NCBI GenBank assembly: GCA_012267415.1 | Contig: JAAXGN010000122.1 | Location: 62,001 to 126,000, forward strand | Length of the DNA: 64,000 nucleotides | Reading direction: 5' to 3' | From: Candidatus Poribacteria bacterium | GTDB taxonomy: Bacteria > Poribacteria > WGA-4E > WGA-3G | In this document: positions 8,408 to 17,413 of the stretch, piece by piece | Numbering within the stretch: position 1 is the stretch's first letter | How the letters are laid out: every line of letters starts with the position of its first letter | Position numbers and translations under genes: made by a program | The notes under the pieces: generated by a model | What the model saw: only the letters and a program-made list of their open reading frames with translations | What the model was told of the DNA's origin: nothing | The model's database searches: none

Positions 8408-9958
8408 TTAGATCTGAGTTTGCGAAATATGCTCTAAAATTTGATTTCTGAGTTTTGTCTCTATATCCCTCACTTTGGGTAATCCCGCGAGATTATTTTC
8501 TTCAGTGGGGTCATCTTGCACATTAAATAGTAAGTAGGGATTATTTTCCCTATTTAATGCTATTTTCCATTCTCTGTTTAACAGCATCGTTTCTTTAGCT
8601 ATTTGGGAGATAGCATATTCTCGATGATGAACTTCTGTATTCTTTAGAGTAGGGGTAAGCGTTTTGCCAAATTGCTGATGTTTCAATTTACTACCTGCGA
8701 GTTCCACAAGTGTCGGTCCAATATCAATCCATTCAACAGGACTGCTACAGATACGATTGTGGATATCGTTCTTTAGTGTTTCAGGTGTTCGCACAAGTAG
8801 TGGGATACGGACTGCTCCGTTGAGAAAATTGCTTTTGTAAATCAAACCGTAATCACCATTCATTTCACCGTGATCCGAACAGAAGACGATTACTGTGTTG
8901 TCTAATTCGCCTCGGTCTTGTATAACATCAGTGATTTCGCCAATCTGGTCATCTATGAGTGTGACATTCCCCGCATAATCTGCACGCATTTTCTCTACAT
9001 CCCCTTTTTCAAACTTTGGACTTCTCTTCTTGGACTTAAGAAGATTGTCTAAATGTCCAAGCGGACGATCACCTTTTAAGGGACGAGAAACAGGAGATGG
9101 CATGTCTTTCGGTGAATACATACTGGCATAAGGTTCAGGTGTATCCCACGGTTCATGGGGACCACCGAAACTCACCCAACAAAACCACGGTTTATCATGA
9201 TCATAGTTTTGCAGATACCGCTTTGCTTGTTGTCCAACATAGACATCAGAATCATTTTCAAGTCCAACCGCTGTTGGACGAACAAGATGTGGTTTCGTCT
9301 TAAATCGGTCATTATAGTCTTTCTTGTAGGCTTCCCACAAACCTTTTTCTTCCCACATTTCTGTCATGTAGGATAAACACTTCATACTTGCTCGTGGACC
9401 GCCGATCTCATTAACATCATCCAATCCATAGGCATGCATCAAGTGTTCACGTTTCCGCAGATCACCATTATTTGTGTGCAGATGTGTTTTTCCAAAAAGA
9501 CTTGTACGATAGCCAGCATCGCGAATTGCCTGCATCCAAGTCGGTGTATCAGCACGCATTTTATGTTTGGAATTATTCCAAACGCCTGTATTATGAGCAT
9601 ACAAACCTGTTGCTAAACTGAGTCTCGCTGGAACGCAGACAGGTGAAGTGGTAACACAGTTGGTATAACGGACTCCCTCACTTGCAATACGATCCATGTT
9701 AGGTGTTTGCACCCAACCACCACTGCAACCCATCGCATCCCATCGTTGTTGGTCTGTCATAATAAAGAGAATGTTTGGTTTCCGTTGCTCCGTATCTTTA
9801 TTCAGTGCCAAAATGTTTGCCGAATTCAAGAGTGAATAGGTTCCTACCCCTGCAACACCTAACTCTTTAAGGAAAGTTCTCCGGTTGATGCCATCATCCA
9901 AAAAATGTGTTGTCGTCTCAGTTCTTTTAGATTCTTTGGATATTCTTTTATCTCTCAT
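8408..9958 (-). CDS. Tat-exported formylglycine-dependent sulfatase
   Basis: A 516-residue sulfatase of the alkaline-phosphatase superfamily. The N-terminus carries a twin-arginine-like signal (NRRTFLKELGVAGVG), so the folded enzyme is probably exported. The core has ILFIMTDQQRWDAMGC (metal-binding Asp and Gln), and SPVCVPARLSLATGLY near residue 107, where Cys in C-x-P/A-x-R is the site converted to formylglycine. Further metal and substrate residues appear in GKTHLH, WVSFGGPHEPWDTP and SDHGEMNGDYGL. It would hydrolyse sulfate esters, most likely on sulfated polysaccharides or small sulfated alcohols. I prefer ATG 9958 (GAGG upstream) to a TTG at 9970. It is close kin to the next sulfatase gene. 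Confidence 0.9.
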   Translation of the reverse strand: MRDKRISKESKRTETTTHFLDDGINRRTFLKELGVAGVGTYSLLNSANILALNKDTEQRKPNILFIMTDQQRWDAMGCSGGWVQTPNMDRIASEGVRYTNCVTTSPVCVPARLSLATGLYAHNTGVWNNSKHKMRADTPTWMQAIRDAGYRTSLFGKTHLHTNNGDLRKREHLMHAYGLDDVNEIGGPRASMKCLSYMTEMWEEKGLWEAYKKDYNDRFKTKPHLVRPTAVGLENDSDVYVGQQAKRYLQNYDHDKPWFCWVSFGGPHEPWDTPEPYASMYSPKDMPSPVSRPLKGDRPLGHLDNLLKSKKRSPKFEKGDVEKMRADYAGNVTLIDDQIGEITDVIQDRGELDNTVIVFCSDHGEMNGDYGLIYKSNFLNGAVRIPLLVRTPETLKNDIHNRICSSPVEWIDIGPTLVELAGSKLKHQQFGKTLTPTLKNTEVHHREYAISQIAKETMLLNREWKIALNRENNPYLLFNVQDDPTEENNLAGLPKVRDIETKLRNQILEHISQTQI

Positions 9959-9977
9959 AGGATACCTCAAAAGCCTA

Positions 9978-10098
9978 TTACAGTGGAATTTACAATTAAT
10001 GAAACACTCCTCAGCGGGCGAGGAGACATCGCCCCTACGGAACCTGTGGTACTTGCAAGTTCGTTAAAATGTCTTTTTAATTCTAAACTTTACTATAA
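9978..10098. repeat. MITE-1 copy 1 with family A palindrome
   Basis: A ~121-bp element between the two sulfatase genes. Left end TTACAGTGGAATTTACAATT and right end (complement of TTATAGTAAAGTTTAGAATT) form a terminal inverted repeat; a family A palindrome lies at about 10014-10038. The right half (AAAATGTCTTTTTAATTCTA) aligns with the copies at 24364, 39200 and 48422. A TA-dinucleotide boundary, as used by IS630/Tc1-type transposases, is suggested but not proven. Confidence 0.7.
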
Positions 10099-10109
10099 AT
10101 CCTAAGAAC

Positions 10110-11486
10110 CTACTTTTTCGTTTGTGTGTTGAACAGATGTTCTAAAACTTGTAATCTTAACGCTGTCTCTAATTCCTTCATCTCTGGTAAACCCGCGAGA
10201 TTGTTAATTTCATCTGGATCGTTCTTCACATCAAACAAGAGATAACACTCTCCTTCTTGATTCAATGCTATTTTCCACTCCTGATTTAGCAGCATTATTT
10301 CCCCTGATAGTTCTGATATAGCGTATTCTCGGTGTGTTGTATTCGGATCATCAAGGACAGGACGTAAGGATTTTCCAAACTGACGATGCTGCATTTCACC
10401 ACCAGCGAATTCAACAAGTGTGGGACCTATATCAATCCATTCAGCAGGACTGTCACATGTTATTTCTGTTGTATGGTTTCTTAGTGTTTCAGGCGTTCTG
10501 ACAATTAAAGGGACTCTAACAGCACCGTTTAGGAAGTTACTCTTGTAGATGAGACCGTAGTCACCATTCATCTCTCCGTGGTCGGAGCTATGAATAATCA
10601 CTGTATTATCAAGTTCACCGCGTTTATGAATTGCTTCAAGGATTTCACCTATCTGTGCATCAATGAGTGTGACATTTCCTGCGTAATCTGCTCGTAGTCG
10701 TCCAACTTCACCCTCATCAAATTGTGGATTCATTTGCCGCATCTTACTGTCCAAATTACCCAGAGGACGATCACCGGTTTCAGGTCGTTGTATTGGGGGA
10801 GGCATAGCATGTGGGTCATACATGCTGGCATAAGGTTCAGGCGTGTCCCACGGTTCATGCGGTCCACCGAAACTCACCCAGCAACACCACGGTTCAGCAC
10901 GATCATAGTCTTGGATATACTGTTTTGCCTGTTGACCAACGTAAACATCAGCATAGTTTTCAAGACCGAGTGGAGATGGACGCACGATGTACGGCTTATT
11001 GCTGAATCTTTCGCTATAGTCTGCACGGTATCCATCCCATAGACCTTTATCTTCCCACATGTCGGTCATATACGATTTTACACGCGCACTTGCACGAGGA
11101 CCACCTATCTCGTTTATATCATCTAAACCGTAAGCATGCATCAAATCTTCACGATCACGTAAGTCTCCCTGGTGTGGATGAAGGTGAGTCTTACCGAAAA
11201 GACTTGTGCGATAACCTGCTGAACGCACAGCTTGCATCCAGGTGGGTGTGTCAGCAGACATGGTATGTCCCATGTTGTTCCAAACACCTGTATTGTGTGG
11301 ATATAAACCGGTTGCTAAACTGAGTCGTGTGGGAATACAGACAGGAGATGTCGTGACACAATTATTGAAACGGACACCTTCACTTGCAATACGGTCTAAG
11401 TGTGGTGTCTGAACCCATCCGCCACTACATCCCATCGCATCCCATCGCTGCTGATCTGTCATGAGAAGAAGTATGTTTGGTTTCAT
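10110..11486 (-). CDS. Formylglycine-dependent sulfatase without export signal
   Basis: A 458-residue sulfatase starting at ATG 11486 with AAAGGA upstream. It begins directly with the catalytic core (MKPNILLLMTDQQRWDAMGC) and has no signal peptide or Tat motif, unlike its paralogue at 8408-9958. The formylglycine site is SPVCIPTRLSLATGLY near residue 48, a C-x-P-T-R variant of the usual C-x-P-S-R. Other shared blocks are FGKTHLHPHQGDLRD, CCWVSFGGPHEPWDTP and SSDHGEMNGDYGL. It lies 10 bp downstream of the isomerase-like gene, so the two are probably co-transcribed. The reaction is sulfate ester hydrolysis; the substrate is unknown and a cytoplasmic location is inferred from the missing signal. 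Confidence 0.88.
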   Translation of the reverse strand: MKPNILLLMTDQQRWDAMGCSGGWVQTPHLDRIASEGVRFNNCVTTSPVCIPTRLSLATGLYPHNTGVWNNMGHTMSADTPTWMQAVRSAGYRTSLFGKTHLHPHQGDLRDREDLMHAYGLDDINEIGGPRASARVKSYMTDMWEDKGLWDGYRADYSERFSNKPYIVRPSPLGLENYADVYVGQQAKQYIQDYDRAEPWCCWVSFGGPHEPWDTPEPYASMYDPHAMPPPIQRPETGDRPLGNLDSKMRQMNPQFDEGEVGRLRADYAGNVTLIDAQIGEILEAIHKRGELDNTVIIHSSDHGEMNGDYGLIYKSNFLNGAVRVPLIVRTPETLRNHTTEITCDSPAEWIDIGPTLVEFAGGEMQHRQFGKSLRPVLDDPNTTHREYAISELSGEIMLLNQEWKIALNQEGECYLLFDVKNDPDEINNLAGLPEMKELETALRLQVLEHLFNTQTKK

Positions 11487-11496
11487 GTTATTTCCT

Positions 11497-12342
11497 TTAT
11501 GGATTTCGCGCAATACCAGCATCATCAAATGCTTTAGATAGAGTCTCATAAGTCAAATCTGCTGCTGCGAGCGGATCGTAATTCTTACGTGCTTGAACCA
11601 TAAAACTCACTTCAGCAGTGATAAATCCATCATAACCGTGTTCCTGCATTGCCTTAAGATAGTGTATATAATCAAATTCACCTTCACCGGGAATGAGAAA
11701 CTCAAAATCTGGTGATATACCGCGTTGATCTTTTACATGTGTATGTACCGAAACAGGTGCTAATGCTGAGACCGTTTCTTCAGTAGACATACCTACTATG
11801 TCGAAATGGCTAATGTCAAAATTGACCTTTAGATAGGGCGAGTCTATGATTTCAAGCAGTTCAAGCACTTTTGCAGGTGTATCTATAATTGCACCGATGT
11901 GTGGTTCCATCGCAATAATTACACCCTTTGATGCAGCATAGTTAACCAACTCACCGACACGTTCACACAAGAAATCCTTCTTTGTATCCCATTCACCCGG
12001 TCTGCCACCTGTCGTCGTATTAACAGCAGCAATATTATCACCTTGTGCAAGGTCAATCGCCAAGTCAACGCCACCCTTCAAACGCCACATATTTCGCTTG
12101 TGAGATTCAACATCAACATCCATAAGATTAGAATGCGCAGCGATTGCAGGTAAGGCTAAGTTATGATGTTCAAGTAAGGCAGCAATCCTTTTGCGTTCAG
12201 TTGAATCTAATGTGCTCAGTTCGGTTGTAAACCGTTGAATGATCGTTAACTCAATTCCGTCAAAACCGAGGGATGCGAGATGTGGGATAGACACGTCTAT
12301 TGGAACAGTCGGCATACCCCATGTGCTATAACCAAGTTGCAT
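11497..12342 (-). CDS. Xylose-isomerase-like TIM barrel (sugar phosphate isomerase/epimerase)
   Basis: A 281-residue AP-endonuclease-2/xylose-isomerase-like barrel. It opens with MQLGYSTWGMP and GFDGIELT, and carries the metal-ligand pattern expected of the family: a Glu in IIAMEPH, an Asp and His in VNFDISHFD, a His in VHTHVKDQ, and a C-terminal Glu in FITAEVS. Enzymes of this family isomerise or epimerise sugars or sugar acids; the exact substrate cannot be deduced. A GGAG precedes the ATG. The sulfatase gene follows after 10 bp, which suggests that desulfation and sugar isomerisation belong to one catabolic route. Confidence 0.82.
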   Translation of the reverse strand: MQLGYSTWGMPTVPIDVSIPHLASLGFDGIELTIIQRFTTELSTLDSTERKRIAALLEHHNLALPAIAAHSNLMDVDVESHKRNMWRLKGGVDLAIDLAQGDNIAAVNTTTGGRPGEWDTKKDFLCERVGELVNYAASKGVIIAMEPHIGAIIDTPAKVLELLEIIDSPYLKVNFDISHFDIVGMSTEETVSALAPVSVHTHVKDQRGISPDFEFLIPGEGEFDYIHYLKAMQEHGYDGFITAEVSFMVQARKNYDPLAAADLTYETLSKAFDDAGIARNP

Positions 12343-12381
12343 CTTTTTTCTCCTAATATAGATTATATCTCCTTAAAACCG

Positions 12382-13557
12382 CTAACCGAAAAGTGCAATG
12401 ATTGAACCAATCCAATCGTTGATGAGGAAACCGACACGGTGAATCATGAGAGCCAGACGTCCCATAACGGTGTTACCGAATGCAGCACCGAACCCGATCA
12501 TTAAGAAAGCAATACCGATCTTTGATGTCCACCGTATGGCACCGCTATGTTCAACAGAAAAGAAGAAATAGGTAAGTGTACAGAATACACCAACGACTAT
12601 TAGAACAGCACTGAAGACTTCCCATGGGGTTAGGGTTCCTGTCCATATCGTAGAGCCATATATCACAAAAAAACCGATAATGAGGAATCCAATGCCGACA
12701 AAGGATAACCACTTGAATATATCTCTCTGTTCAACTGAAGAAATAAAGTAAAATACAGTGCACAGAGCACTACCAAGAACACCTATAAACAACAGAACAG
12801 AACCCACTATTTCAATCAGCGTAAAACCGTCATTGAGTATATTGTCCGCAATTATTAAAACAAGCCCAAATACTCCCAGACCTATGTCAGCAAATGACAG
12901 CAACTTGAAAGATTCTCTCTGTTCAGCAGAGAAAAGAAAATACGAGATCGTGCATAGTACACCGATGACCAGTAGAACAGCACCTGCAGTTCCTAAAAAG
13001 CTCGGGTCAAATGTATGAACGGTTTCTAAAGTGGTTGGGTCAACAATTTCATCGATTCTATCAAAGGGTGCAACTGTTCCTTGTGTCTGTTTAAAGATGT
13101 TCGCTTGCAACACATTTGGAATCGCAACACCCGCACCAAATCCTATGAGGATAGCAATCGGATACCGAATTAACCAGGTGTAAGTGGGTGAAAGACGGGC
13201 GAAGAATAGCAATCCGATGAATATCGGTATTATTCTAAATAGTCCCCAAAGTGCTTGTCGTGATTCAGGTGTTACATCACCCGTTATTTCTATCCAAAGA
13301 CTATCAAAAGCTTCGGATAAGGGTTCCCAAGCTAACGGGATGACACCTTGGTGTATGGCGATAACAATGCCGTATCCCACAGATATTCCAACAAAAAGAT
13401 GTTCCGCAAAACGATAGAACGGATTGTCTCTGTAGAGAAAACTATAGATACATAATGTCAAGATTGCTGCAACCCAGAGTCCAAAAACATCCATCCAAGG
13501 TCCAAAAAAATCCATCAGAAATCCAAGAACATCATTCAGAAATTCAAAAACACCCAT
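12382..13557 (-). CDS. Polytopic membrane protein of unknown function with internal repeats
   Basis: A 391-residue integral membrane protein with roughly ten hydrophobic segments. The N-terminal part has a distinctive loop (SFLYRDNPFYRFAEHLFVG). The C-terminal two thirds contain three copies of a two-helix unit, each introduced by a short S-x-E-[QH] loop (FSAEQRESFKLLSF, SVEQRDIFKWLSF, SVEHSGAIRW) followed by a Gly/Ile-rich helix. ATG 13557 is chosen because GAGGAGG lies upstream; a longer version starting at 13596 would overlap the upstream gene. It is the last gene of a four-gene operon (16293 to 12382) with very short gaps. I do not recognise a function. Confidence 0.7.
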   Translation of the reverse strand: MGVFEFLNDVLGFLMDFFGPWMDVFGLWVAAILTLCIYSFLYRDNPFYRFAEHLFVGISVGYGIVIAIHQGVIPLAWEPLSEAFDSLWIEITGDVTPESRQALWGLFRIIPIFIGLLFFARLSPTYTWLIRYPIAILIGFGAGVAIPNVLQANIFKQTQGTVAPFDRIDEIVDPTTLETVHTFDPSFLGTAGAVLLVIGVLCTISYFLFSAEQRESFKLLSFADIGLGVFGLVLIIADNILNDGFTLIEIVGSVLLFIGVLGSALCTVFYFISSVEQRDIFKWLSFVGIGFLIIGFFVIYGSTIWTGTLTPWEVFSAVLIVVGVFCTLTYFFFSVEHSGAIRWTSKIGIAFLMIGFGAAFGNTVMGRLALMIHRVGFLINDWIGSIIALFG

Positions 13558-13561
13558 AAGG

Positions 13562-14377
13562 TTACGCCTCCTCTCGCCGTTGCATAAAGTATGCAATATT
13601 GCCTAAGATCACCAAAATGATGATCAGAAGATGTGCAAAGGACGCTGTGTTAAGACCCACTGTACCGTCTCCAGGTGCGTTAAGCAGTTTCTCGTATTCA
13701 GCAGCCCCCAAATAACCTGGCATCATACCTACCAACTGACCTGTCTGTAGGTATGGATACATCTGCGCTATAATAACAGCTGTAACACCTGCAGCAATCT
13801 GCAAATCATATTTTGTGTTAGCATAAATTATCCATGCTTCTGTTGTACTACTGGAAGCAAGATCAAGTAGCAATGAAATCTGGTCATAGTTCTTAACATC
13901 TGCCATCATTGGGATATCGCTAATTGGTGTATCCTGATAGTCTTTATCAAAGACGTTCGCTATGTTCGTACCCATACCGAGGATAACCGGTAACGTACCT
14001 GGCCGATAACCTAAGAACACGTAATCCTGTCCATAGACTGCGTTGTTTTCATCAGCGATCTTTTTCATAAGTCTATCTGCTAATGTTACTGTACTTGGAA
14101 AAAGCGTCATACCTATTACGTTTATCCCTCTACTAAAACAGTGCTGCATGACTGCTTTAGCCATCGGCTCTGGTTCTGCCAGAGAGGATGGACCGTAATC
14201 GAAAGCTATCATGATATTTGATCCTGATGGAAGTTCTTCAATGTAATCATATAACTTTTGCGTCGGTTCTGATACTGTGATGGGTAATCTGACAGGTATC
14301 AAGGTGGGAATAATAACGACCAAGGCAACTAAAAGGAAGATGATTCTCCTGTCCATATTCATGAATCTTTCAAGCAT
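13562..14377 (-). CDS. Conserved protein with N- and C-terminal membrane helices
   Basis: A 271-residue protein with a hydrophobic helix at about 10-28 (RRIIFLLVALVVIIPTLIPV), a soluble domain of ~200 residues and a second helix near the C-terminus (HLLIIILVILGNIAYFM). The soluble part has alternating strands and helices (NIMIAFDYGP, INVIGMTLFP, TTEAWIIYANTKYD) suggesting an alpha/beta fold, but I cannot assign a family. GGAGGAG precedes the ATG. It lies 4 bp after the upstream membrane protein gene and 4 bp before the downstream one, so its product probably works in the same membrane complex. Confidence 0.65.
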   Translation of the reverse strand: MLERFMNMDRRIIFLLVALVVIIPTLIPVRLPITVSEPTQKLYDYIEELPSGSNIMIAFDYGPSSLAEPEPMAKAVMQHCFSRGINVIGMTLFPSTVTLADRLMKKIADENNAVYGQDYVFLGYRPGTLPVILGMGTNIANVFDKDYQDTPISDIPMMADVKNYDQISLLLDLASSSTTEAWIIYANTKYDLQIAAGVTAVIIAQMYPYLQTGQLVGMMPGYLGAAEYEKLLNAPGDGTVGLNTASFAHLLIIILVILGNIAYFMQRREEA

Positions 14378-14380
14378 TGA

Positions 14381-15052
14381 TTAATCTCCTCCTCCAAGAT
14401 ACGAACGTTCGATGCCTAATATTATTCGGATAGATTGGGAAATGACACCTAAACTGACACCGAGAATAATTCCCCGCCGTGCTGCAGTGTTTGGAACATC
14501 CAATATCCATTGCCGTAACCAGGATGCACCGTCAGTCGGAGCAGTCCAAGACTCTGGTAGAGGAATCCAAGTCATCACCTTATTCCAAATAAGGTCACCA
14601 ACGGGAATATTCCCCAACATAACAAACATTGCAGTGATTAGGAGCAACGTCGCTTCAAATGCACGTGCACGGAAAGCACGAAATGCCGCGGATGCTATAA
14701 AGAAGGCGAGTAAAGAAAACATCGTCGCATCCATAGGTACTTGTACATTGTCATATAACCAAACCAAGACTGTGTTCTGTTCTCCGAATGGAACACCTGC
14801 TAAGACCATGACTACCATGCCGATGAAGACAACAAAACTGTATTGCCAATGTTCTGCACGGAAACGTATTCTTGATGCATGAGTCTGGATCAGCGTCACA
14901 ACCGCCAACACCAACGCGAACGGTGATATGATGAGTCCCCATTTAATTACTTCCTTATAGATCGCATCAGAATATTGATGCGGACTAAATTGTGTGTAGA
15001 TCATGGCTACACCGAAAAGGAAGCAGAGAGCCAATGGTACTTGTCGCTTCAT
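14381..15052 (-). CDS. Polytopic membrane protein of unknown function
   Basis: A 223-residue protein with about five or six transmembrane helices (VPLALCFLFGVAMIYTQF; LIISPFALVLAVVTLI; FVVFIGMVVMVLAGVPFG; MFSLLAFFIASAAFRAFRA; ATLLLITAMFVMLGNIPVG; a C-terminal GIILGVSLGVISQSIRI). GGAGG is placed well before the ATG. It is the second gene of the four-gene membrane operon, with 8 and 3 bp to its neighbours. The Arg-rich segment AFRAFRARAFEA between helices is likely cytoplasmic by the positive-inside rule. No known transporter signature is visible. Confidence 0.65.
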   Translation of the reverse strand: MKRQVPLALCFLFGVAMIYTQFSPHQYSDAIYKEVIKWGLIISPFALVLAVVTLIQTHASRIRFRAEHWQYSFVVFIGMVVMVLAGVPFGEQNTVLVWLYDNVQVPMDATMFSLLAFFIASAAFRAFRARAFEATLLLITAMFVMLGNIPVGDLIWNKVMTWIPLPESWTAPTDGASWLRQWILDVPNTAARRGIILGVSLGVISQSIRIILGIERSYLGGGD

Positions 15053-15060
15053 TTAACCTC

Positions 15061-16293
15061 CTAACTCACAGTTTGTAAGAGTGTTGTGATCCAGTTAATA
15101 CCGAAAAATTCAAGAGAGACACCAAGAATGATCGCAGCAAAAATGAGTAATTTACCCCAGTCTTGTCCCTTTAGACTTCCAAGGAGCATCGGTTCTCTGG
15201 AAAGGTATGCGCTAGCTGCATAGAGTTCCTCTCCGATCAAGGTATAGTCACACGCTGCAATAAAGAAGGGTAGTTGATGTTCAGAATCAGTTCCTGCTAT
15301 CTGAATAGCCCCGATAGAATTACCGGTTTCAGCCATGAGAAGTGATTCAGCGTAGAATTGTCCTTGTAAAAATACTGCTGCCGGTTTTTCCCGTATCATC
15401 ATGCCATCAACCCCAGCAGCATACGCAAATTGATCGTTAGTAAGGAAGAATATATCATCCTCATTGTATGCATCGGGTCTCCCGACATCAAGATAGGATG
15501 TCTTTACCATTTCACGAACAACGTTCAACACAATTGGATCATTGCATGGTACACGCAGGGATGTTTCATAGTCTGCTGTTCGACGTGCAACCTGTCCCAA
15601 AATCGTCATACTGGCGATTGTTGCGACATTGTCTACACCACCTAACCCTAAAACGTAGAGAATTGATCGTCCCATTTCTGTCGCTCTACCGATGGCTTCT
15701 TCAACAGCTTCTAAACCAGGTATCCTTCGAATAAACACCTCTTTTCCACTCCGTGCATGATAGAGATTCCATACGATCGCAGAAGAAAAAAGGAGCATGG
15801 CAAGGAACAACGGCGTTTTACCTGTATGAAACCACTGTCCAGTTGCTTTTACTGCAGCAGTCTGTTCAGAATGTATATATATTTCGCTTTTATAGCCAAA
15901 TATTCTCAACAGTCTACGAAGGAATCCTATTAGCGTTAGAGTTTGTGCAGAATCCTCAGGTGTTTCGTCAATATAAACAGCACGCACAATGTATGCATGT
16001 GACATTCCCTCTTCTATCTCAGAATCCTTATACATTGATATGTTTGGGGCTATATCGTCTGCTATTTCCTCAAACTCACCCTCATTAGTATTCCGCATAA
16101 TCGTATAACGTACAATTCCACTGTCTTCGGGAATAGCATCCCATTTGACGGTGATGCTTGATGCGTCATCATTTGGCGTGTCCATTGCCACAACATTTGA
16201 CGGTGCAACAGGTTCTTGACTAAAAGCGTAGGTGCCGCATAGAAATAGAACTAAACAAACAACTATCCAAAAGTTTGTTTTACTATATATCAT
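15061..16293 (-). CDS. FN3 domain protein with cytoplasmic DUF6754-like domain
   Basis: First gene of the four-gene membrane operon, 410 residues, with GAGG before the ATG. It has a signal peptide (1-25), a fibronectin type III domain (about 30-125; APSNVVAMDTPNDDASSITV then YTIMRNTNEGEFEEI), a transmembrane helix near 160-180 (PLFLAMLLFSSAIVWNLYHA), a conserved domain of about 190 residues and a final helix (LLIFAAIILGVSLEFFGI). The conserved domain contains RIPGLEAVEEAIGRATEMGR, DNVATIASMTILGQVA, NDQFAYAAGVDG and SLKGQDWGKL; I recall this pattern as DUF6754, but that name is from memory. Function is unknown; the layout suggests an outside sensor coupled to an inside domain. Confidence 0.7.
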   Translation of the reverse strand: MIYSKTNFWIVVCLVLFLCGTYAFSQEPVAPSNVVAMDTPNDDASSITVKWDAIPEDSGIVRYTIMRNTNEGEFEEIADDIAPNISMYKDSEIEEGMSHAYIVRAVYIDETPEDSAQTLTLIGFLRRLLRIFGYKSEIYIHSEQTAAVKATGQWFHTGKTPLFLAMLLFSSAIVWNLYHARSGKEVFIRRIPGLEAVEEAIGRATEMGRSILYVLGLGGVDNVATIASMTILGQVARRTADYETSLRVPCNDPIVLNVVREMVKTSYLDVGRPDAYNEDDIFFLTNDQFAYAAGVDGMMIREKPAAVFLQGQFYAESLLMAETGNSIGAIQIAGTDSEHQLPFFIAACDYTLIGEELYAASAYLSREPMLLGSLKGQDWGKLLIFAAIILGVSLEFFGINWITTLLQTVS

Positions 16294-16320
16294 TATGTAT
16301 CCTCTTAAAAGAGTTAAAAA

Positions 16321-17409
16321 CTAATAACATTCTGAAATGGCATGAATAATTTCTTTGTCTGTAACATCATCTCGAATAACAACTTCTCCAATACGTGTTG
16401 GGAGTATAACGTGCAGTTTTCCTCCGAATGTTTTCTTATCAAGATACATGGATTCGCATATTGTTTCTGGAGAAAGATCGGCAGGAAAATTCAGGGGTAA
16501 ATCTGCTCTCTCTAAGAGTAACCTTTGTCTATGATAGTCCTTCTCGGATAGCATGTCTAAGTTGACTGCCAACTTTGCTGCACAGTTCATGCCAATAGAG
16601 ACTGCTTCACCGTGTCTATATCTATTATATTCAGTGAGTGCTTCAAGTGCATGACCAAAGGTATGTCCATAGTTCAGCACCATCCGTAAGTGACTCTCCT
16701 TTTCATCTTTTACTACTATATCCGCTTTGTTAGCACATGCGCTTGAAATTATCTCTATTAGAATCTCAGCGTCCAAATTCAGGATAGCATCAAGGTTTTC
16801 CTCTACCATCTCAAACAGATACGTATCGCGTATCACACCCATTTTTACGACTTCAATTAATCCTGCTTTGATATCTCGTTCTGGTAAGGTCTCTAACGTA
16901 TCAATATCAATGATGACTAATTTGGGTTGATGAAATGTACCGATAAGATTCTTGCCTTTCGGATGATTGATCGCAGTTTTACCGCCAACGCTTGCATCAA
17001 CTTGCGCTTGTAAAGTTGTTGGAATTTGCACATAAGCGATACCCCGCATGAAGATAGAAGCTGCGAATCCACTTAGATCCCCGATGACGCCGCCTCCAAT
17101 GGCAATAAGCAACGAACGTCTGTCAAGATGTGCATCAATGAGTGCATCTAAAACCCGACTTATTTGTGCAATTGATTTGCTTTCCTCACCACCAGGGATC
17201 GCAAGTACAGTAACATCATATCCGTTACTCACTAAGTTCTGTTTGACGATGGGTGTAATATGTTGATTGACAACAGAATCACATACAATAAAAACCTTTT
17301 CAGACTTTGTATACTTGTTCAGAAAAAAACCGATACGGTCAATAAGTCCTGTACCGACGATAAGTGGATAACTGTTATCTTTTAGTGCAACATGAAGCGT
17401 CTTTAGCAT
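16321..17409 (-). CDS. aroB: 3-dehydroquinate synthase
   Basis: A 362-residue protein with all AroB landmarks: GGEESKS near 75, the NAD-binding loop GGGVIGDLSGFAAS, the signature YVQIPTTLQAQVDASVGGKT, NLIGTFHQP, and metal ligands in HGEAVSIGM and NYGHTFGHALE. It converts DAHP to 3-dehydroquinate in the shikimate pathway in the cytoplasm. It follows the shikimate kinase gene by 4 bp, so aroK-aroB form one transcription unit, a common bacterial pairing. The length and start agree with the family. Confidence 0.97.
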   Translation of the reverse strand: MLKTLHVALKDNSYPLIVGTGLIDRIGFFLNKYTKSEKVFIVCDSVVNQHITPIVKQNLVSNGYDVTVLAIPGGEESKSIAQISRVLDALIDAHLDRRSLLIAIGGGVIGDLSGFAASIFMRGIAYVQIPTTLQAQVDASVGGKTAINHPKGKNLIGTFHQPKLVIIDIDTLETLPERDIKAGLIEVVKMGVIRDTYLFEMVEENLDAILNLDAEILIEIISSACANKADIVVKDEKESHLRMVLNYGHTFGHALEALTEYNRYRHGEAVSIGMNCAAKLAVNLDMLSEKDYHRQRLLLERADLPLNFPADLSPETICESMYLDKKTFGGKLHVILPTRIGEVVIRDDVTDKEIIHAISECY

Positions 17410-17413
17410 ATTT

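Noticed and set aside
13557-13596. Longer N-terminus of the repeat-bearing membrane protein
   Set aside because: It would overlap the upstream gene by 35 bp and lacks a ribosome site, while the ATG at 13557 has a strong one.
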